Shown here one piece after another: positions 51,819-62,226 of a stretch of 64,000 nucleotides of DNA (positions are counted from its first letter, which is position 1; each line of letters opens with the position of its first letter). Below the pieces are notes generated by a model, which was not told the DNA's origin, made no database searches, and saw nothing but the letters and a program-made list of their open reading frames with translations. The translations under genes were made by a program, and so were the position numbers. The DNA is from an uncultured Clostridia bacterium (GTDB lineage: Bacteria; Bacillota; Clostridia; Oscillospirales; Acutalibacteraceae), in the NCBI GenBank assembly GCA_946186665.1, contig CAMHOE010000004.1, forward strand, positions 1-64,000. The letters are read 5' to 3'.

Positions 51819-53432
51819 TTATTGCTTGTAGCTGTTTACAACTCTGATTATTATGTCATAGAGCCTTTCCACTTTATACTCTCCAATAATTGGCTCCATG
51901 TGGGAACCTCCTATACCTGAATCGTCAGTGAGGAATACGTATGTTCCGCCTGTTTCGATTGCGATTGCTCTGCCGAAAAGTTCAGTTTCTCTTTCACTGC
52001 CGGAGGATACCACCGGTATTATACGGATGCCCTTTGCTGCCGCTGCCTCTACAGCTGCATAAAGTTCTGCTTCTTTTCCGTCATGTGGAGGTGCATCAAA
52101 GATAAGGAATGCTATCTTCACGCTATCCTCATCCCAGCTGCTTTTGAATACTGCTTCTGTGAGTATTTTATCTACAGCTTCGGGAACATCTCCGCCGCCG
52201 TCTGCAACTTCAGCGTTAAGATTTTTTTGAAGTGCCGCGATATCGTCTGTGAAGTCAAAGCATTTTGTAACATAATCATCGCCCTCATCACGGTAGAAAT
52301 TCACGGAGTATCTGGTGTTCTCTGTGCCGATTTCTTCAGTGATGGCAGAAAACTCACTTTGCAGGAACATCATCTCATCAGACATGGAGCCTGTTGCATC
52401 AACAATAAACATTATATCCGTCTTCTGATAGTTTTTGCTTTCACCGCCGAATACCACATCAATTGTCTCATTAACAGACTTTGGCTTGTCTCTTCTCTGA
52501 GTCTGATCTCCTGATGTGTCTGTCAAATCTTCGGAAGCTGCATCTATGGAAGTGTCAATTGTTACTTCCTGTTCTTCTGTTGTTTTGCCGTCCGAAACTG
52601 TCAGAAATGCCGCTTTATCTGCATTGTTGCTGAACAGATACGCTACGCCGTCTTTATTTGTTACAGCTGTCCAGAGCGCATTTTTGCTCTCATCCGTAAG
52701 AGAAACCACAGCATTTACAACAGGCTTGTTCTCTTTGTCTGTAACATTTACAGCGATACGGTATCTCGGGTCAAGTCCGAAGCTCGGAAAGCTTATCTTG
52801 TCCGAATTAACAAGATTGGTGAAAAATCCCCAGTTGTCGTTGTCATTCCATTCACCGGCTGTAAGAAGACCTGCCTGAGGAATAACCTCCTCTATATCGC
52901 CGTCATATTCGCTTGTCTCATATAATACGTCCTCGTCATCTCCTATGTATTCGAGTGAACCGGAAGAAGCCTCAGGTTCTCCGAAAGTGTCGCCGTCTCC
53001 TGCTACAATACCGTATTCTCCGGCAGCATCATCTTCGTAGGCGATATCATATTCAGCGTCATATTCGCCTTCATATGTATCAGCAGAACCGTTGTATACT
53101 GCATCGCCCTCTGCTGTGATACCTTCCTCCACAGTATCAGTCGATTTCCTGGCGCTATCGTCACTTCTGCCTGCTGAAGCTATTCTTGGAATAGTTATCG
53201 GTTCTTCTTCGCCGTCAGCTTCCTTACCTGATGAAGCACTGTCGCTTCCGGAACCTGAGTCAGCCGCATCATCCGATTTTGCGCTTCCCGTGCTGTCTGC
53301 ACCTGCCGCATAGCTTTCCCCAAAATTATCCGGAACTATTGAGTTGTTCGCAGTTCCTCCGCCTGCACAGGCAGAAGCTGATATCATTGCCAATATCACC
53401 ATTGTCATAAGTGCATTTCTTCTCATTTTCAT
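51819..53432 (-). CDS. Lipoprotein with von Willebrand factor A domain
   Basis: The 537-residue protein begins with a lipoprotein signal (lipobox SASAC, Cys about residue 22), so it is anchored outside the membrane. A long Ser/Asp/Glu/Gly-rich linker with many Tyr/Asp/Glu (about 25-195) leads to an Ig-like domain (RIAVNVTDKENKPVVNAVVSL, about 225-295). The vWA domain follows (about 340-537) with an intact MIDAS start, DATGSMSDE (about 346). It probably binds protein partners through a metal site. The ATG has AAGGAGGTAA. Neighbouring surface genes suggest an envelope role. Confidence 0.85.
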   Translation of the reverse strand: MKMRRNALMTMVILAMISASACAGGGTANNSIVPDNFGESYAAGADSTGSAKSDDAADSGSGSDSASSGKEADGEEEPITIPRIASAGRSDDSARKSTDTVEEGITAEGDAVYNGSADTYEGEYDAEYDIAYEDDAAGEYGIVAGDGDTFGEPEASSGSLEYIGDDEDVLYETSEYDGDIEEVIPQAGLLTAGEWNDNDNWGFFTNLVNSDKISFPSFGLDPRYRIAVNVTDKENKPVVNAVVSLTDESKNALWTAVTNKDGVAYLFSNNADKAAFLTVSDGKTTEEQEVTIDTSIDAASEDLTDTSGDQTQRRDKPKSVNETIDVVFGGESKNYQKTDIMFIVDATGSMSDEMMFLQSEFSAITEEIGTENTRYSVNFYRDEGDDYVTKCFDFTDDIAALQKNLNAEVADGGGDVPEAVDKILTEAVFKSSWDEDSVKIAFLIFDAPPHDGKEAELYAAVEAAAAKGIRIIPVVSSGSERETELFGRAIAIETGGTYVFLTDDSGIGGSHMEPIIGEYKVERLYDIIIRVVNSYKQ

Positions 53433-53639
53433 AATGATTACCTCCTTGTATATTACCTTGCGTTTTATCTCTATGTTTTTAAAAAGCCCTGTTTTAACGG
53501 CTTCTATTATAACAGTCGCAAAATTTTCTGAACGGTTGCATTATTCAGAGAAAATTTTTTTTATTTTTTGGTTCTTAAAACTGCACATAATTTTTTTGTT
53601 AAAGAAGTTTTTTTGTATAAGCAGAAGATTTATTTATTG

Positions 53640-53668
53640 TTGAAACTGGGAAATAATTATGATAAAAT
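53640..53668 (+). promoter_or_regulatory. Promoter of asnB
   Basis: TTGAAA (53640-53645), 17 bases, TAAAAT (53663-53668), followed by a leader of about 65 bases. The rest of 53433-53639 is AT-rich with no gene that I can support. Confidence 0.6.
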
Positions 53669-53740
53669 TGTAGTGGATAATCGGACGCCGTGTCGTAAGA
53701 TAACGGCAATAAAGGATAATGATAAAGGAGCAAATAATTT

Positions 53741-55627
53741 ATGTGCGGATTATGCGGATTTACCGGTGAGATAATCGACAGGGACAAGGTCCTTGAAAAC
53801 ATGACTGATGTAATTACACATCGCGGCCCCGACAGCATGGGCTATTATACCGACTCCAACATATCTATGGGATTTCGCCGACTCAGCATTATTGACCTTG
53901 ACAGCGGTCATCAGCCAATCTATAACGAGGACAAGTCGCTTGTTCTGACCTTTAACGGTGAGATCTATAACTATCAGGAGCTTCGTGAGGAGCTTATCGG
54001 TCTGGGACATCAGTTCTATACACACGCCGACTCTGAAGTACTTATCCATGGCTTTGAAGAATGGGGCGAAAAGATGCTTCAGCGTCTCAGAGGTATGTTC
54101 GGCTTTGCAATATACAATAAAAAAGATCATTCCATATTTATAGCAAGGGATTTCTTCGGAATAAAGCCTATGCACTATGCTGTTATTGACGGTGAGCTTG
54201 TATACGGCTCTGAGATAAAAAGTATACTGGAATATCCCAAGTACAAAAAGAAATTCAATTACAAGGCACTGGACAACTATCTGTCATTCCAGTATGTAGT
54301 ACCGCCTGAGACTTTCTTTGAAGGGATTTACTGTCTGCTCCCAGGTCACTATATGTGGTACAGAGACGGCAAAGTGAAAACCACAAGATACTTTGAAGCT
54401 ACCTTTGAACCAGACAAGAACCTCACAATAGATGAAGCTGTTGACAAGATAGAGGCAGCGTTTGAAAATTCTGTAAACGCACATAAGATCAGTGACGTTG
54501 AGGTCGGCTGCTTCCTTTCAAGCGGTGTTGACTCCAGCTATGTTTCCACTTATTTTGCAGATCAGAAAACCTTTACAGTCGGCTTTGACTTCGGTGAAAA
54601 GTACAACGAGATAAGCTGGGCTGAGGGTCTTTCCAAAGAGATAGGCGTTGAGCATCACACACACCTTATCGGTTCTGAGGAATTCTGGGCTGCTGTTCCG
54701 AGAGTTCAGTACCATATGGATCAGCCGCTTGCCGACCCATCCTGTATTGCCCTGTATTTCGTTTCCAAGCTTGCAAGCGAGTACGTAAAGGTCGTACTTT
54801 CCGGTGAGGGAGCAGATGAGTTGTTCGGCGGCTATACGGTTTATAATGAACCCCATGTGTTCAAAAACTATCAGAGAATAGTACCGAAAAAGCTCCGTTA
54901 TGCACTGGCAAGAAGCGCTAAAAAATGGCCGCACATCAAGGGCAGAGGCTATATAATCAGAGGCGCAAGAAAGACGGAGGATAAATTTATCGGAAATGCT
55001 TTCATGTATGATGATGAAGAGAAGCGCAAGATCCTCAAAGATAATTCAATAGTTACACGTCCGCAGGATCTTTGCAGGAAATACTACGACAGAGTAAAGA
55101 ATTATGACGATGAGACAAAGATGCAGTATCTTGATATCAACCTCTGGATGGTCGGTGATATTCTTCTGAAAGCCGACAGAATGAGCATGGCGAATTCTCT
55201 GGAGCTTCGTGTGCCGTTCCTTGACAAGAAGGTATTCGAGGTTGCACGTACCATACCCACAAAATATCGTATAGCACACGGCACTACAAAGTATGCTATG
55301 CGTCAGGCGGCACTTCGTCATCTTCCTAAGGCAACCGCCGAGAAAAAGAAACTCGGTTTCCCTGTACCAACAAGAGTATGGCTGAAGGATCCCAAATACT
55401 ATGAGGTCGTAAAGAATATGTTCACCTCAGAGACAGCTGAGAAATTCTTCAATACCGAGCTTATCGTGTCATATCTTGACGACCATTTCAACGGCAAAGA
55501 GGACAACAGCCGTAAGGTATGGACTATATACGTGTTCCTGCTCTGGTACGGTATATTCTTCGGTGATGAAGATAAGATAAATCGTCCTGAGGGCGTTACC
55601 GAACCGAAAAATAACATTGCTGAATAA
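53741..55627 (+). CDS. asnB: Asparagine synthase (glutamine-hydrolysing)
   Basis: AsnB makes asparagine from aspartate, ATP and glutamine. The 628-residue protein has the N-terminal glutaminase with the nucleophile Cys2 (MCGLCGFTG), RGPDSMGYY and LTFNGEIYNYQELR. The synthetase domain has the PP-loop LSSGVDSSY (about 262-270), and LSGEGADELFGGY and LELRVPFLDKKV follow. The ATG has AAAGGAG upstream. Single gene with its own promoter and terminator. Confidence 0.95.
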   Translation: MCGLCGFTGEIIDRDKVLENMTDVITHRGPDSMGYYTDSNISMGFRRLSIIDLDSGHQPIYNEDKSLVLTFNGEIYNYQELREELIGLGHQFYTHADSEVLIHGFEEWGEKMLQRLRGMFGFAIYNKKDHSIFIARDFFGIKPMHYAVIDGELVYGSEIKSILEYPKYKKKFNYKALDNYLSFQYVVPPETFFEGIYCLLPGHYMWYRDGKVKTTRYFEATFEPDKNLTIDEAVDKIEAAFENSVNAHKISDVEVGCFLSSGVDSSYVSTYFADQKTFTVGFDFGEKYNEISWAEGLSKEIGVEHHTHLIGSEEFWAAVPRVQYHMDQPLADPSCIALYFVSKLASEYVKVVLSGEGADELFGGYTVYNEPHVFKNYQRIVPKKLRYALARSAKKWPHIKGRGYIIRGARKTEDKFIGNAFMYDDEEKRKILKDNSIVTRPQDLCRKYYDRVKNYDDETKMQYLDINLWMVGDILLKADRMSMANSLELRVPFLDKKVFEVARTIPTKYRIAHGTTKYAMRQAALRHLPKATAEKKKLGFPVPTRVWLKDPKYYEVVKNMFTSETAEKFFNTELIVSYLDDHFNGKEDNSRKVWTIYVFLLWYGIFFGDEDKINRPEGVTEPKNNIAE

Positions 55628-55636
55628 TATGGTTTT

Positions 55637-55678
55637 AAAAAAGCACTTCTGACATAAAGTCGGAAGTGCTTCTTTTCA
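55637..55678 (+). terminator. Terminator between asnB and glgA
   Basis: AAGCACTTCTGAC pairs with GTCGGAAGTGCTT (one mismatch), then CTTTTC on the plus side and an A-run on the other. Confidence 0.75.
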
Positions 55679-55713
55679 TCTAAACATATTCATATAGGTC
55701 GATATACGTCATA

Positions 55714-57141
55714 TCAGCCCTCGTTGATTACCTCACGGTACATATTGATATACTCGGTCGCAGAACGTGACCAGCTGTTGTCACAGTTCATCGCACGCTT
55801 TACAAGGATCTCCCAACCATCATGCTGCCAGTAACCTGCTATTGCACGACGTATACAGCCCAGCATATCCATAGCATCATAGTTGCGGAAGGTAAAGCCG
55901 TTGCCGTCACCTGTACCGCTGTCCTGTATGGAGTCTCTCAGTCCGCCTACCTCACGCACTATCGGAATAGTACCATAGCGCAGAGCAATCATCTGTGAAA
56001 GACCGCAAGGCTCTGATTTTGACGGCATAAGGAACATATCCGCGCCTGCATATATCTTTCTGGAAAGCTCAGGAATAAATCCATGACAAGCGCACAGCCT
56101 GCCGGGATACCTGTCCTGCATGGAACGGAAGAAGCTTTCATATTCCCAGTCACCCGAACCGAGAATTACAAACTGTACATACTCCTCACGCATAAGCTGG
56201 TCAAGAGCATATTTCACAAGGTCAAGACCCTTATGGGAAACAAGCCTCGTTACCATTGCAATAATGGGAACCTCAGCGTTCTGTTCAAGTCCCAGACGCT
56301 CCTGAAGCTTCTGCTTGTTAACTGCTTTTCCTGACATATCATCAGCATTATAATGTTCATACAGCTGAATATCAGTCGCGGGATTATATGAAGTTGTATC
56401 TATTCCGTTAAGGATACCCCTGATTTTCCATGCCCGCGCGTTGAGTATCGAATCAAGACCATGAGAGAACCACGGATCACGTATCTCCCAGGAATAGCTG
56501 GGACTTACTGTAGTGACACGATTAGCAGTCTCTATTGCGCCCTTCATATAGTTTATGCAGCCATCAAATTCAAGAATAGAACGTCCATGCGGCGGTATGC
56601 CTACGACCTCTTCAAAAAGATCCTGACCGTATTTTCCCTGATACTGAATATTGTGGATCGTAAAAATCGTTTTAATGCCGTTATACCACTCATTCTGAGA
56701 ATAGAACAAGTTATAGTATGTCGGCACAAGAGCGGTCTGCCAGTCATTACAATGGATAATATCGGGCTTGAAATCTATAAAAGGAAGCATTTCAAGCACA
56801 GCTCTTGAGAAGAACGCAAATCTCTCCGCATCATCATAATGACCGTACAGTCCCTGACGCTTAAAGTAATATTGGTTATCCAAAAAGTAATATATAACAC
56901 CGTTGTAACGTGTTTCAAAAATACCGCAGTACTGCCTTCTCCACGACACAGGCACGGAGAAGCTCGTAATAAATCTGAGATTATCCTTCAGTTCCTGAGG
57001 GATATCCTCATAATACGGCATTACAATACGACAGCCGATAAGACGCTGTCGCAGTGCATGAGGCAGCGCACCTGAAACATCTGCCAGTCCTCCGGAAGCA
57101 GCAAAGGGCTGAGCCTCGCTCGTAACAAACAGACACTTCAT
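55714..57141 (-). CDS. glgA: Glycogen synthase (ADP-glucose)
   Basis: GlgA extends alpha-1,4-glucan from ADP-glucose (GT5). The 475-residue protein has SEAQPFAASGGLADVSGALP at the N-terminus (the usual KxGGL reads AASGGL), HCNDWQTALVP, TIHNIQYQG and the C-terminal PSKSEPCGLSQMIALRYGTIPIVREVGGL. I start at the ATG at 57141 with AGGAGGTG; an upstream extension to 57192 has no site. It is the last gene of glgB-glgC-glgD-glgA. Confidence 0.95.
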   Translation of the reverse strand: MKCLFVTSEAQPFAASGGLADVSGALPHALRQRLIGCRIVMPYYEDIPQELKDNLRFITSFSVPVSWRRQYCGIFETRYNGVIYYFLDNQYYFKRQGLYGHYDDAERFAFFSRAVLEMLPFIDFKPDIIHCNDWQTALVPTYYNLFYSQNEWYNGIKTIFTIHNIQYQGKYGQDLFEEVVGIPPHGRSILEFDGCINYMKGAIETANRVTTVSPSYSWEIRDPWFSHGLDSILNARAWKIRGILNGIDTTSYNPATDIQLYEHYNADDMSGKAVNKQKLQERLGLEQNAEVPIIAMVTRLVSHKGLDLVKYALDQLMREEYVQFVILGSGDWEYESFFRSMQDRYPGRLCACHGFIPELSRKIYAGADMFLMPSKSEPCGLSQMIALRYGTIPIVREVGGLRDSIQDSGTGDGNGFTFRNYDAMDMLGCIRRAIAGYWQHDGWEILVKRAMNCDNSWSRSATEYINMYREVINEG

Positions 57142-57266
57142 AACTATACACCTCCTACAGCGGCACGGCACAAATCCTGTACAACAGAACATTTCTGCTT
57201 TGAATATGTCCTTACAGTTCCTTCACCCCGTACCGTACGGCATAAATATGCCGCTTTTCTATCCTG

Positions 57267-57308
57267 CATTCGCCGCTGTATACTTTGCAAAGACTACAGC
57301 GGCGAATG
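57267..57308 (-). promoter_or_regulatory. Intercistronic hairpin between glgD and glgA
   Basis: CATTCGCCGCTGTA is perfectly inverted 14 bases later as TACAGCGGCGAATG, without a T-run. It lies in the 233-base gap before glgA and could be a processing or mRNA-stabilising element. Confidence 0.6.
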
Positions 57309-57374
57309 ATCTGATCATCATTTCACATCATTTAGTTGTTCGGACATTATCTGAACAGCACAAGCTCAGGGCTG

Positions 57375-58493
57375 TCAGACAACGCTCAGCTTGCTGATAT
57401 ATACGGGATATGACGGCTGTCCGGCAAGTGTCTTGCCGTCTCTTATAATAACATCCTTATCAACTATAACATAGCTGAGATTGCAGTTTGCGCCGACTTT
57501 TGTATCCTGCATGATAACGCAGTTTGACACCTTTGTGCCCTTGCCGATATGTACGCCCTTGAACAATACGCAGTTATCGACCTCTCCTTCTATGTTACAG
57601 CCGTTGCCGATAAGAGAGTTGGATACCTTTGAGCCAAGACCGTATTTTGTGGGCATATCGTCTCTGACCTTTGTATAGATAGGACGCTCTGAATTAAAGA
57701 GATCTGCACGTACATCCGGGTTCTTAAGAGACATATTTGCGTTGAAATAATCGCTGACCGTTGTTATTACAGGTGAGAAGCCTTTGAACTCATAGCCGTA
57801 CATATTCAGGTTTTTATACTCTGCCTGAATTATATCACGCTTAAAGCTCATCGTGTTCTTTCCTATGCACTTGTTGACAAGCTCCATAAGAAGCTCACGC
57901 TTTATCAGCATTATGTTCAGATAGAAGCTGCAACTGCCTGAAATAGCAGGATCTACAAGCACATCATTGACCCTTCCCTTGTTGTCAAAGGAGAACACTG
58001 TGGGGTTCTGTATCTTTGCCGGCAGCTGATCACGCTTGTATACTACAGTGATATCAGCATTATTTTCCAGATGCTTTTCAAATACCTTCTGGAAGTCTAT
58101 ATTGCAGATAACATCACAATCGGATATAACAACATATTCCTCGCTGGAGTTCTTGAGGAAAGGCATTATAGCATTAAAGGTCTTTACCCTGTTTGCATAG
58201 TCAGCAGGATCCATAAAGGGCGGAAGTATGAACAGACCGTTGCGCTGTCTGGAAAGATCCCATGCTTTACCTGCGCCAAGATGGTCGGTAAGTGACTGGT
58301 AGTTGCTCTTTGTGATAACGCCCACCTTATTGATACCTGAGTTTACCATATTGGAAAGCGGAAAATCTATAAGACGATATCTTCCGCCAAAGGGTACTGC
58401 ACCCATTGTTCTGAGCTCAGTGAGCTGGCTTATAAGGTTTTCATGAAGGTTAGAGAAGATAATTCCCATTACATTATTTCCACGCATGATCAT
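57375..58493 (-). CDS. glgD: GlgD subunit of glucose-1-phosphate adenylyltransferase
   Basis: GlgD is the catalytically weak partner of GlgC in Firmicutes and raises the activity of the heteromer. The 372-residue protein has the fold, but the nucleotide-binding GGxGxRL is replaced by [35 protein letters not shown] is retained. A left-handed beta-helix domain ends the protein (about 280-372). The ATG overlaps the glgC stop by four bases, with GAGGAGG upstream; a second ATG at 58487 is possible. Confidence 0.93.
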   Translation of the reverse strand: MIMRGNNVMGIIFSNLHENLISQLTELRTMGAVPFGGRYRLIDFPLSNMVNSGINKVGVITKSNYQSLTDHLGAGKAWDLSRQRNGLFILPPFMDPADYANRVKTFNAIMPFLKNSSEEYVVISDCDVICNIDFQKVFEKHLENNADITVVYKRDQLPAKIQNPTVFSFDNKGRVNDVLVDPAISGSCSFYLNIMLIKRELLMELVNKCIGKNTMSFKRDIIQAEYKNLNMYGYEFKGFSPVITTVSDYFNANMSLKNPDVRADLFNSERPIYTKVRDDMPTKYGLGSKVSNSLIGNGCNIEGEVDNCVLFKGVHIGKGTKVSNCVIMQDTKVGANCNLSYVIVDKDVIIRDGKTLAGQPSYPVYISKLSVV

Positions 58494-59704
58494 TTTACCT
58501 CCTCTATATCTTTTGCGATCATTTCTTTTGGTGCAACCTTTGCTCCTGCACCTATTTTAAGGTTATCGCCTATTACAGCGATGCCCCACTTATCCTTGTC
58601 CTCTATATCCTCAGGACGTGCGCCGATAACGGCATTCTTGCCGATAACGGTGTTCTCTGAAACGATAGCATACTGTACTACTGCGCCTTCTTCGATAACG
58701 CAGCCGGGCATGATTATCGAATCCTGAACAACCGCTCCGGGCTTTACTACTACATTAGAGAACAGCACTGAGAAATCTACCGAACCGCTGATATCACAGC
58801 CGTCTGCGATCATAGAGTTCTGCACATCTGCACTCTCTGCGATATACTGAGGCGGTACTACAGGATTGCGAGAGTAGATCTTCCATGACTCATCGCTCAG
58901 ATCAAGCGGTACATTCGGGTCGAGAAGATCCATATTGGACTCCCAGAGGCTATCTATTGTTCCAACATCCTTCCAGTATCCCTGGAACTGATAAGCGAAC
59001 ATTCTCTGTCCGTCATCGAGCATCTTCGGCAGAACATCCTTACCGAAGTCGTGCTCGGAACCTACTGTATCTTCATCCTCTATCAGATACTTTCTGAGCT
59101 TGTTCCAGCTGAATACATAGATACCCATTGAAGCGTTTGTGCTCTTCGGATGCTCAGGCTTCTCCTCAAACTCATAGATGGAACCATCGGGATTTGTGTT
59201 CATGATACCGAAACGAGATGCTTCAGCAAGCGGAACATCTATTACCGCGATAGTACAATCAGCATTATTTTCCTTATGGAAAGCTATCATCTTAGAATAG
59301 TCCATCTTGTATATATGGTCACCTGAAAGGATAACAACATAATCAGGATTGTATCTATCTATGTAGTTGATATTCTGATAAATAGCATTTGCGGTGCCCT
59401 TGTACCAGTCAGTACCCTTTATCTGCTGATATGGCGACAGAACACGCACACCACTGTTCATACTGTCAAGATCCCAAGGCTGTCCGCTGCCGATATATTC
59501 GTTAAGAACAAGCGGCTGATACTGTGTCAGTACACCAACAGCTTCAATACCTGAGTTTACACAGTTTGAAAGCGGGAAATCGATAATACGATATTTACCT
59601 CCGAAGGGAACGGCAGGCTTTGCTAACTTTTGTGTAAGTACCCCGAGTCTGCTGCCCTGTCCGCCTGCAAGCAGCATGGCAACTACTTCCTGCTTTGGAT
59701 ACAT
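58490..59704 (-). CDS. glgC: Glucose-1-phosphate adenylyltransferase
   Basis: GlgC makes ADP-glucose from ATP and glucose-1-phosphate, the committed step of glycogen synthesis. The 404-residue protein has the intact nucleotide loop [51 protein letters not shown] and a C-terminal beta-helix. The ATG follows AAAGGAGGAA. The overlap with glgD indicates a coupled GlgC/GlgD pair. Confidence 0.96.
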   Translation of the reverse strand: MYPKQEVVAMLLAGGQGSRLGVLTQKLAKPAVPFGGKYRIIDFPLSNCVNSGIEAVGVLTQYQPLVLNEYIGSGQPWDLDSMNSGVRVLSPYQQIKGTDWYKGTANAIYQNINYIDRYNPDYVVILSGDHIYKMDYSKMIAFHKENNADCTIAVIDVPLAEASRFGIMNTNPDGSIYEFEEKPEHPKSTNASMGIYVFSWNKLRKYLIEDEDTVGSEHDFGKDVLPKMLDDGQRMFAYQFQGYWKDVGTIDSLWESNMDLLDPNVPLDLSDESWKIYSRNPVVPPQYIAESADVQNSMIADGCDISGSVDFSVLFSNVVVKPGAVVQDSIIMPGCVIEEGAVVQYAIVSENTVIGKNAVIGARPEDIEDKDKWGIAVIGDNLKIGAGAKVAPKEMIAKDIEEVK

Positions 59705-59820
59705 AATTTTTTCCTCCTTTTATCGGTCAATAATGATTTTATCTGATCCGTGATCCGTCATCCTGATATCCACGTCTGACAGGACAACGGACCCGACTAT
59801 CTTACAAGAATTGAAGCTTC

Positions 59821-61908
59821 TCACGCCTCAGTTGTTTTAGCTTTCTTCGCTCTTGTTGTTTTCTTGGGTTTCTCCTCAGCCTTTACCTCTGACTTTTCAG
59901 CTTCAGCAGCTTCAGCTTTTTTTGTTGTTTTCTTTCTGGTCGTCTTTTTTGCTGCTGTTTCTGTACCCTCAGCTGTCTCTGTTTTCTTTTTGGGCTTTCT
60001 CTTTGGCTTTTTGCGGATGCACTTGAAGTACATTACAGAAAGCGGAGGCAGCGTAAGCGAGATAGACTGTTCAAAGCCGTGCATTGGTATCTCGTCAGAA
60101 ACAATAGCTGAACCGTTTGAAATACCGCAGCCGCCGAACTCTGTAGACTCTGTGTTGAGCACCTCGCTGTATGTACCGTCTATCGGCACACCTATGCGGT
60201 AGTCCTCTCTGAGGACGGGCTGGAAGTTGCAGACAATAATGATCTCATTGCCCTTTTTGTCTATTCTTCGGAAGCTTATTACGCTCTGGGTATAGTCATC
60301 ATTGGATATCCAGTTAAAGCCTTCCCATGTGAAATCAACCTCCCACAGCGGGCTGTTGTCTATATAGAAATGATTGAGCGTCTTTACGAACTTCTTCATA
60401 TCGTTATGAGCAGGATAATCCAGCAGCAGCCAGTCAAGCTCACACGCATAGTCCCATTCCTTGAACTGTCCGAACTCTGTACCCATAAAGGTAAGCTTCT
60501 TGCCGGGGTGCGCCATCATATACGCAAGGAATGTCCTCTCTCCTGCAAACTTCATCTCGTAGTTACCCGGCATCTTATTTATAAGAGAAGCCTTTCCATG
60601 TACTACTTCATCATGTGAGATAGGCAGTATGAAGTTCTCCGAGAAAGCATAGAAGAAGGAGAAAGTAAGGTTATCGTGATTAAATGGTCTGTAGAGGGGA
60701 TCAAGGGACGAATAATGAAGCATATCATTCATCCAACCCATATTCCATTTGTAGTTAAAGCCAAGTCCTCCTGAATATGTAGGACGCGATACCATAGGCC
60801 ACGAGGTGGACTCTTCTGCTATCATCAGCACCTCAGGATAATATTTGAACGCAGCCTCGTTCAGCTTCTGCATGAACGATACAGCTTCAAGGTTTTCCTT
60901 GCCGCCGAACTTATTCGGCACCCACTCGCCGTCTCTTCTGCTGTAGTCGAGATAGAGCATTGAAGCGACCGCATCCACACGGATACCATCAATATGGTAA
61001 TAATCCATCCAGAAAATAGCGCTGGATACAAGGAAGCTTACTACCTCATTGCGTCCGTAGTCGAAAACAAGTGTACCCCAGTCCTTATGTTCGCCTTTTC
61101 TGGGATCAGCATATTCATAGCATGGTGTTCCGTCAAAGCGAGCCAGACCATGTGCATCTCTTGGGAAATGTGCAGGAACCCAGTCCATAATAACATAAAT
61201 ACCTGCCTGATGGCACCTGTCAACAAATTCCATAAAGTCGTGAGGACTTCCGTATCTTGAAGTTACAGCATAGTAACCTGTTACCTGATAGCCCCATGAG
61301 GCATCAAAAGGATATTCGGTCAGAGGCATCATTTCGATATGTGTATAGCCCATATCCTTAACATAAGGGATAAGCTCATCAGCAAGCTTGCTGTAGGAGA
61401 AATGGTTTCCATCCTTATATTTTCTCCATGAGCCGGCATGGATCTCATATATATTCATCGGGCTGCTGTAGGATTCGTGATCCTCTTTATATTTCTGCCA
61501 TTTTTCATCATGCCACTCATAACCGTCTATGTCAACATATACAGATGCCGTATTCGGTCGTGTCTCGTAATGATAAGCATAGGGATCCGATTTCATAATA
61601 CAAACATCCTCATAAGTCTCAATGCTGTATTTATAGATCGAATACGAATCCACAATTTCAGGGATAAAGCATTCCCACACTCCGCCGTATGATATACGGT
61701 TCATCCGATGAGCGTTTCTATCCCAATTGTTGAATGTTCCGACAACCGAAACAGATTTGGCATTCGGCGCCCAGGTCCTGAACATGATTCCATCCGTGCC
61801 GTTGATATTCATTTTATGTGCACCCATAAATCTGTAGGCATGGTAGTTTTCACCGCTATGAAACAAATCAAGCTCCGAGCGTTCGTTGCCTTCATTGCCG
61901 ATCTGCAT
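59821..61908 (-). CDS. glgB: 1,4-alpha-glucan branching enzyme with histone-H1-like tail
   Basis: GlgB introduces alpha-1,6 branches (CBM48 plus GH13). The 695-residue protein has the CBM48 domain (about 30-125, VVGTFNNWDRNAHRM), then the GH13 barrel with GIRVDAVASMLY (nucleophile Asp), MIAEEST (acid/base Glu) and PISHDEVVHGK (third Asp). After the usual end (near residue 630) there is a 65-residue tail of Lys, Ala, Thr and Glu with repeated KKTTRKK- and KPKKK-like units. The ATG at 61908 follows GGAG by nine bases; TTG at 61917 is too close. First gene of the glycogen operon. Confidence 0.95.
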   Translation of the reverse strand: MQIGNEGNERSELDLFHSGENYHAYRFMGAHKMNINGTDGIMFRTWAPNAKSVSVVGTFNNWDRNAHRMNRISYGGVWECFIPEIVDSYSIYKYSIETYEDVCIMKSDPYAYHYETRPNTASVYVDIDGYEWHDEKWQKYKEDHESYSSPMNIYEIHAGSWRKYKDGNHFSYSKLADELIPYVKDMGYTHIEMMPLTEYPFDASWGYQVTGYYAVTSRYGSPHDFMEFVDRCHQAGIYVIMDWVPAHFPRDAHGLARFDGTPCYEYADPRKGEHKDWGTLVFDYGRNEVVSFLVSSAIFWMDYYHIDGIRVDAVASMLYLDYSRRDGEWVPNKFGGKENLEAVSFMQKLNEAAFKYYPEVLMIAEESTSWPMVSRPTYSGGLGFNYKWNMGWMNDMLHYSSLDPLYRPFNHDNLTFSFFYAFSENFILPISHDEVVHGKASLINKMPGNYEMKFAGERTFLAYMMAHPGKKLTFMGTEFGQFKEWDYACELDWLLLDYPAHNDMKKFVKTLNHFYIDNSPLWEVDFTWEGFNWISNDDYTQSVISFRRIDKKGNEIIIVCNFQPVLREDYRIGVPIDGTYSEVLNTESTEFGGCGISNGSAIVSDEIPMHGFEQSISLTLPPLSVMYFKCIRKKPKRKPKKKTETAEGTETAAKKTTRKKTTKKAEAAEAEKSEVKAEEKPKKTTRAKKAKTTEA

Positions 61909-61951
61909 ATATAACAACTCCTTTTTATAAAAATTCTACTTTCATAAATAT

Positions 61952-61980
61952 ATAATAGCTTAAATTTGGATAAATTTCAA
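61952..61980 (-). promoter_or_regulatory. Promoter of the glgBCDA operon
   Basis: TTGAAA (61975-61980), 17 bases, TATTAT (61952-61957) on the minus strand. The rest of 61981-62175 contains no gene that I can support. Confidence 0.65.
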
Positions 61981-62175
61981 GTGTTTTTGCCATTCTTTTT
62001 ATGAAAAATTGTTAAATTTTTTCTTTTATATTCCCACATAGAAATATTGTTCTTTTTCCTCCTTAGTCCTGTATTCTTCAACTGTTTTATTCTACCATAA
62101 AGCTCATGTCGAATAAAATAAAAAAACTCAGAATATGAAACATTGCGCTGTGAATGCTTCATCTCTTTTTTTGAG

Positions 62176-62210
62176 TACAAAAAACCACACCCCATAAAGA
62201 GGTGTGGTCA
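62176..62210 (-). terminator. Terminator of the NlpC/P60 gene
   Basis: GACCACACC and GGTGTGGTT pair on the minus strand, then TTTTTTGTAC, 16 bases after the stop. Confidence 0.8.
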
Positions 62211-62226
62211 GGATCATCTTATGATA

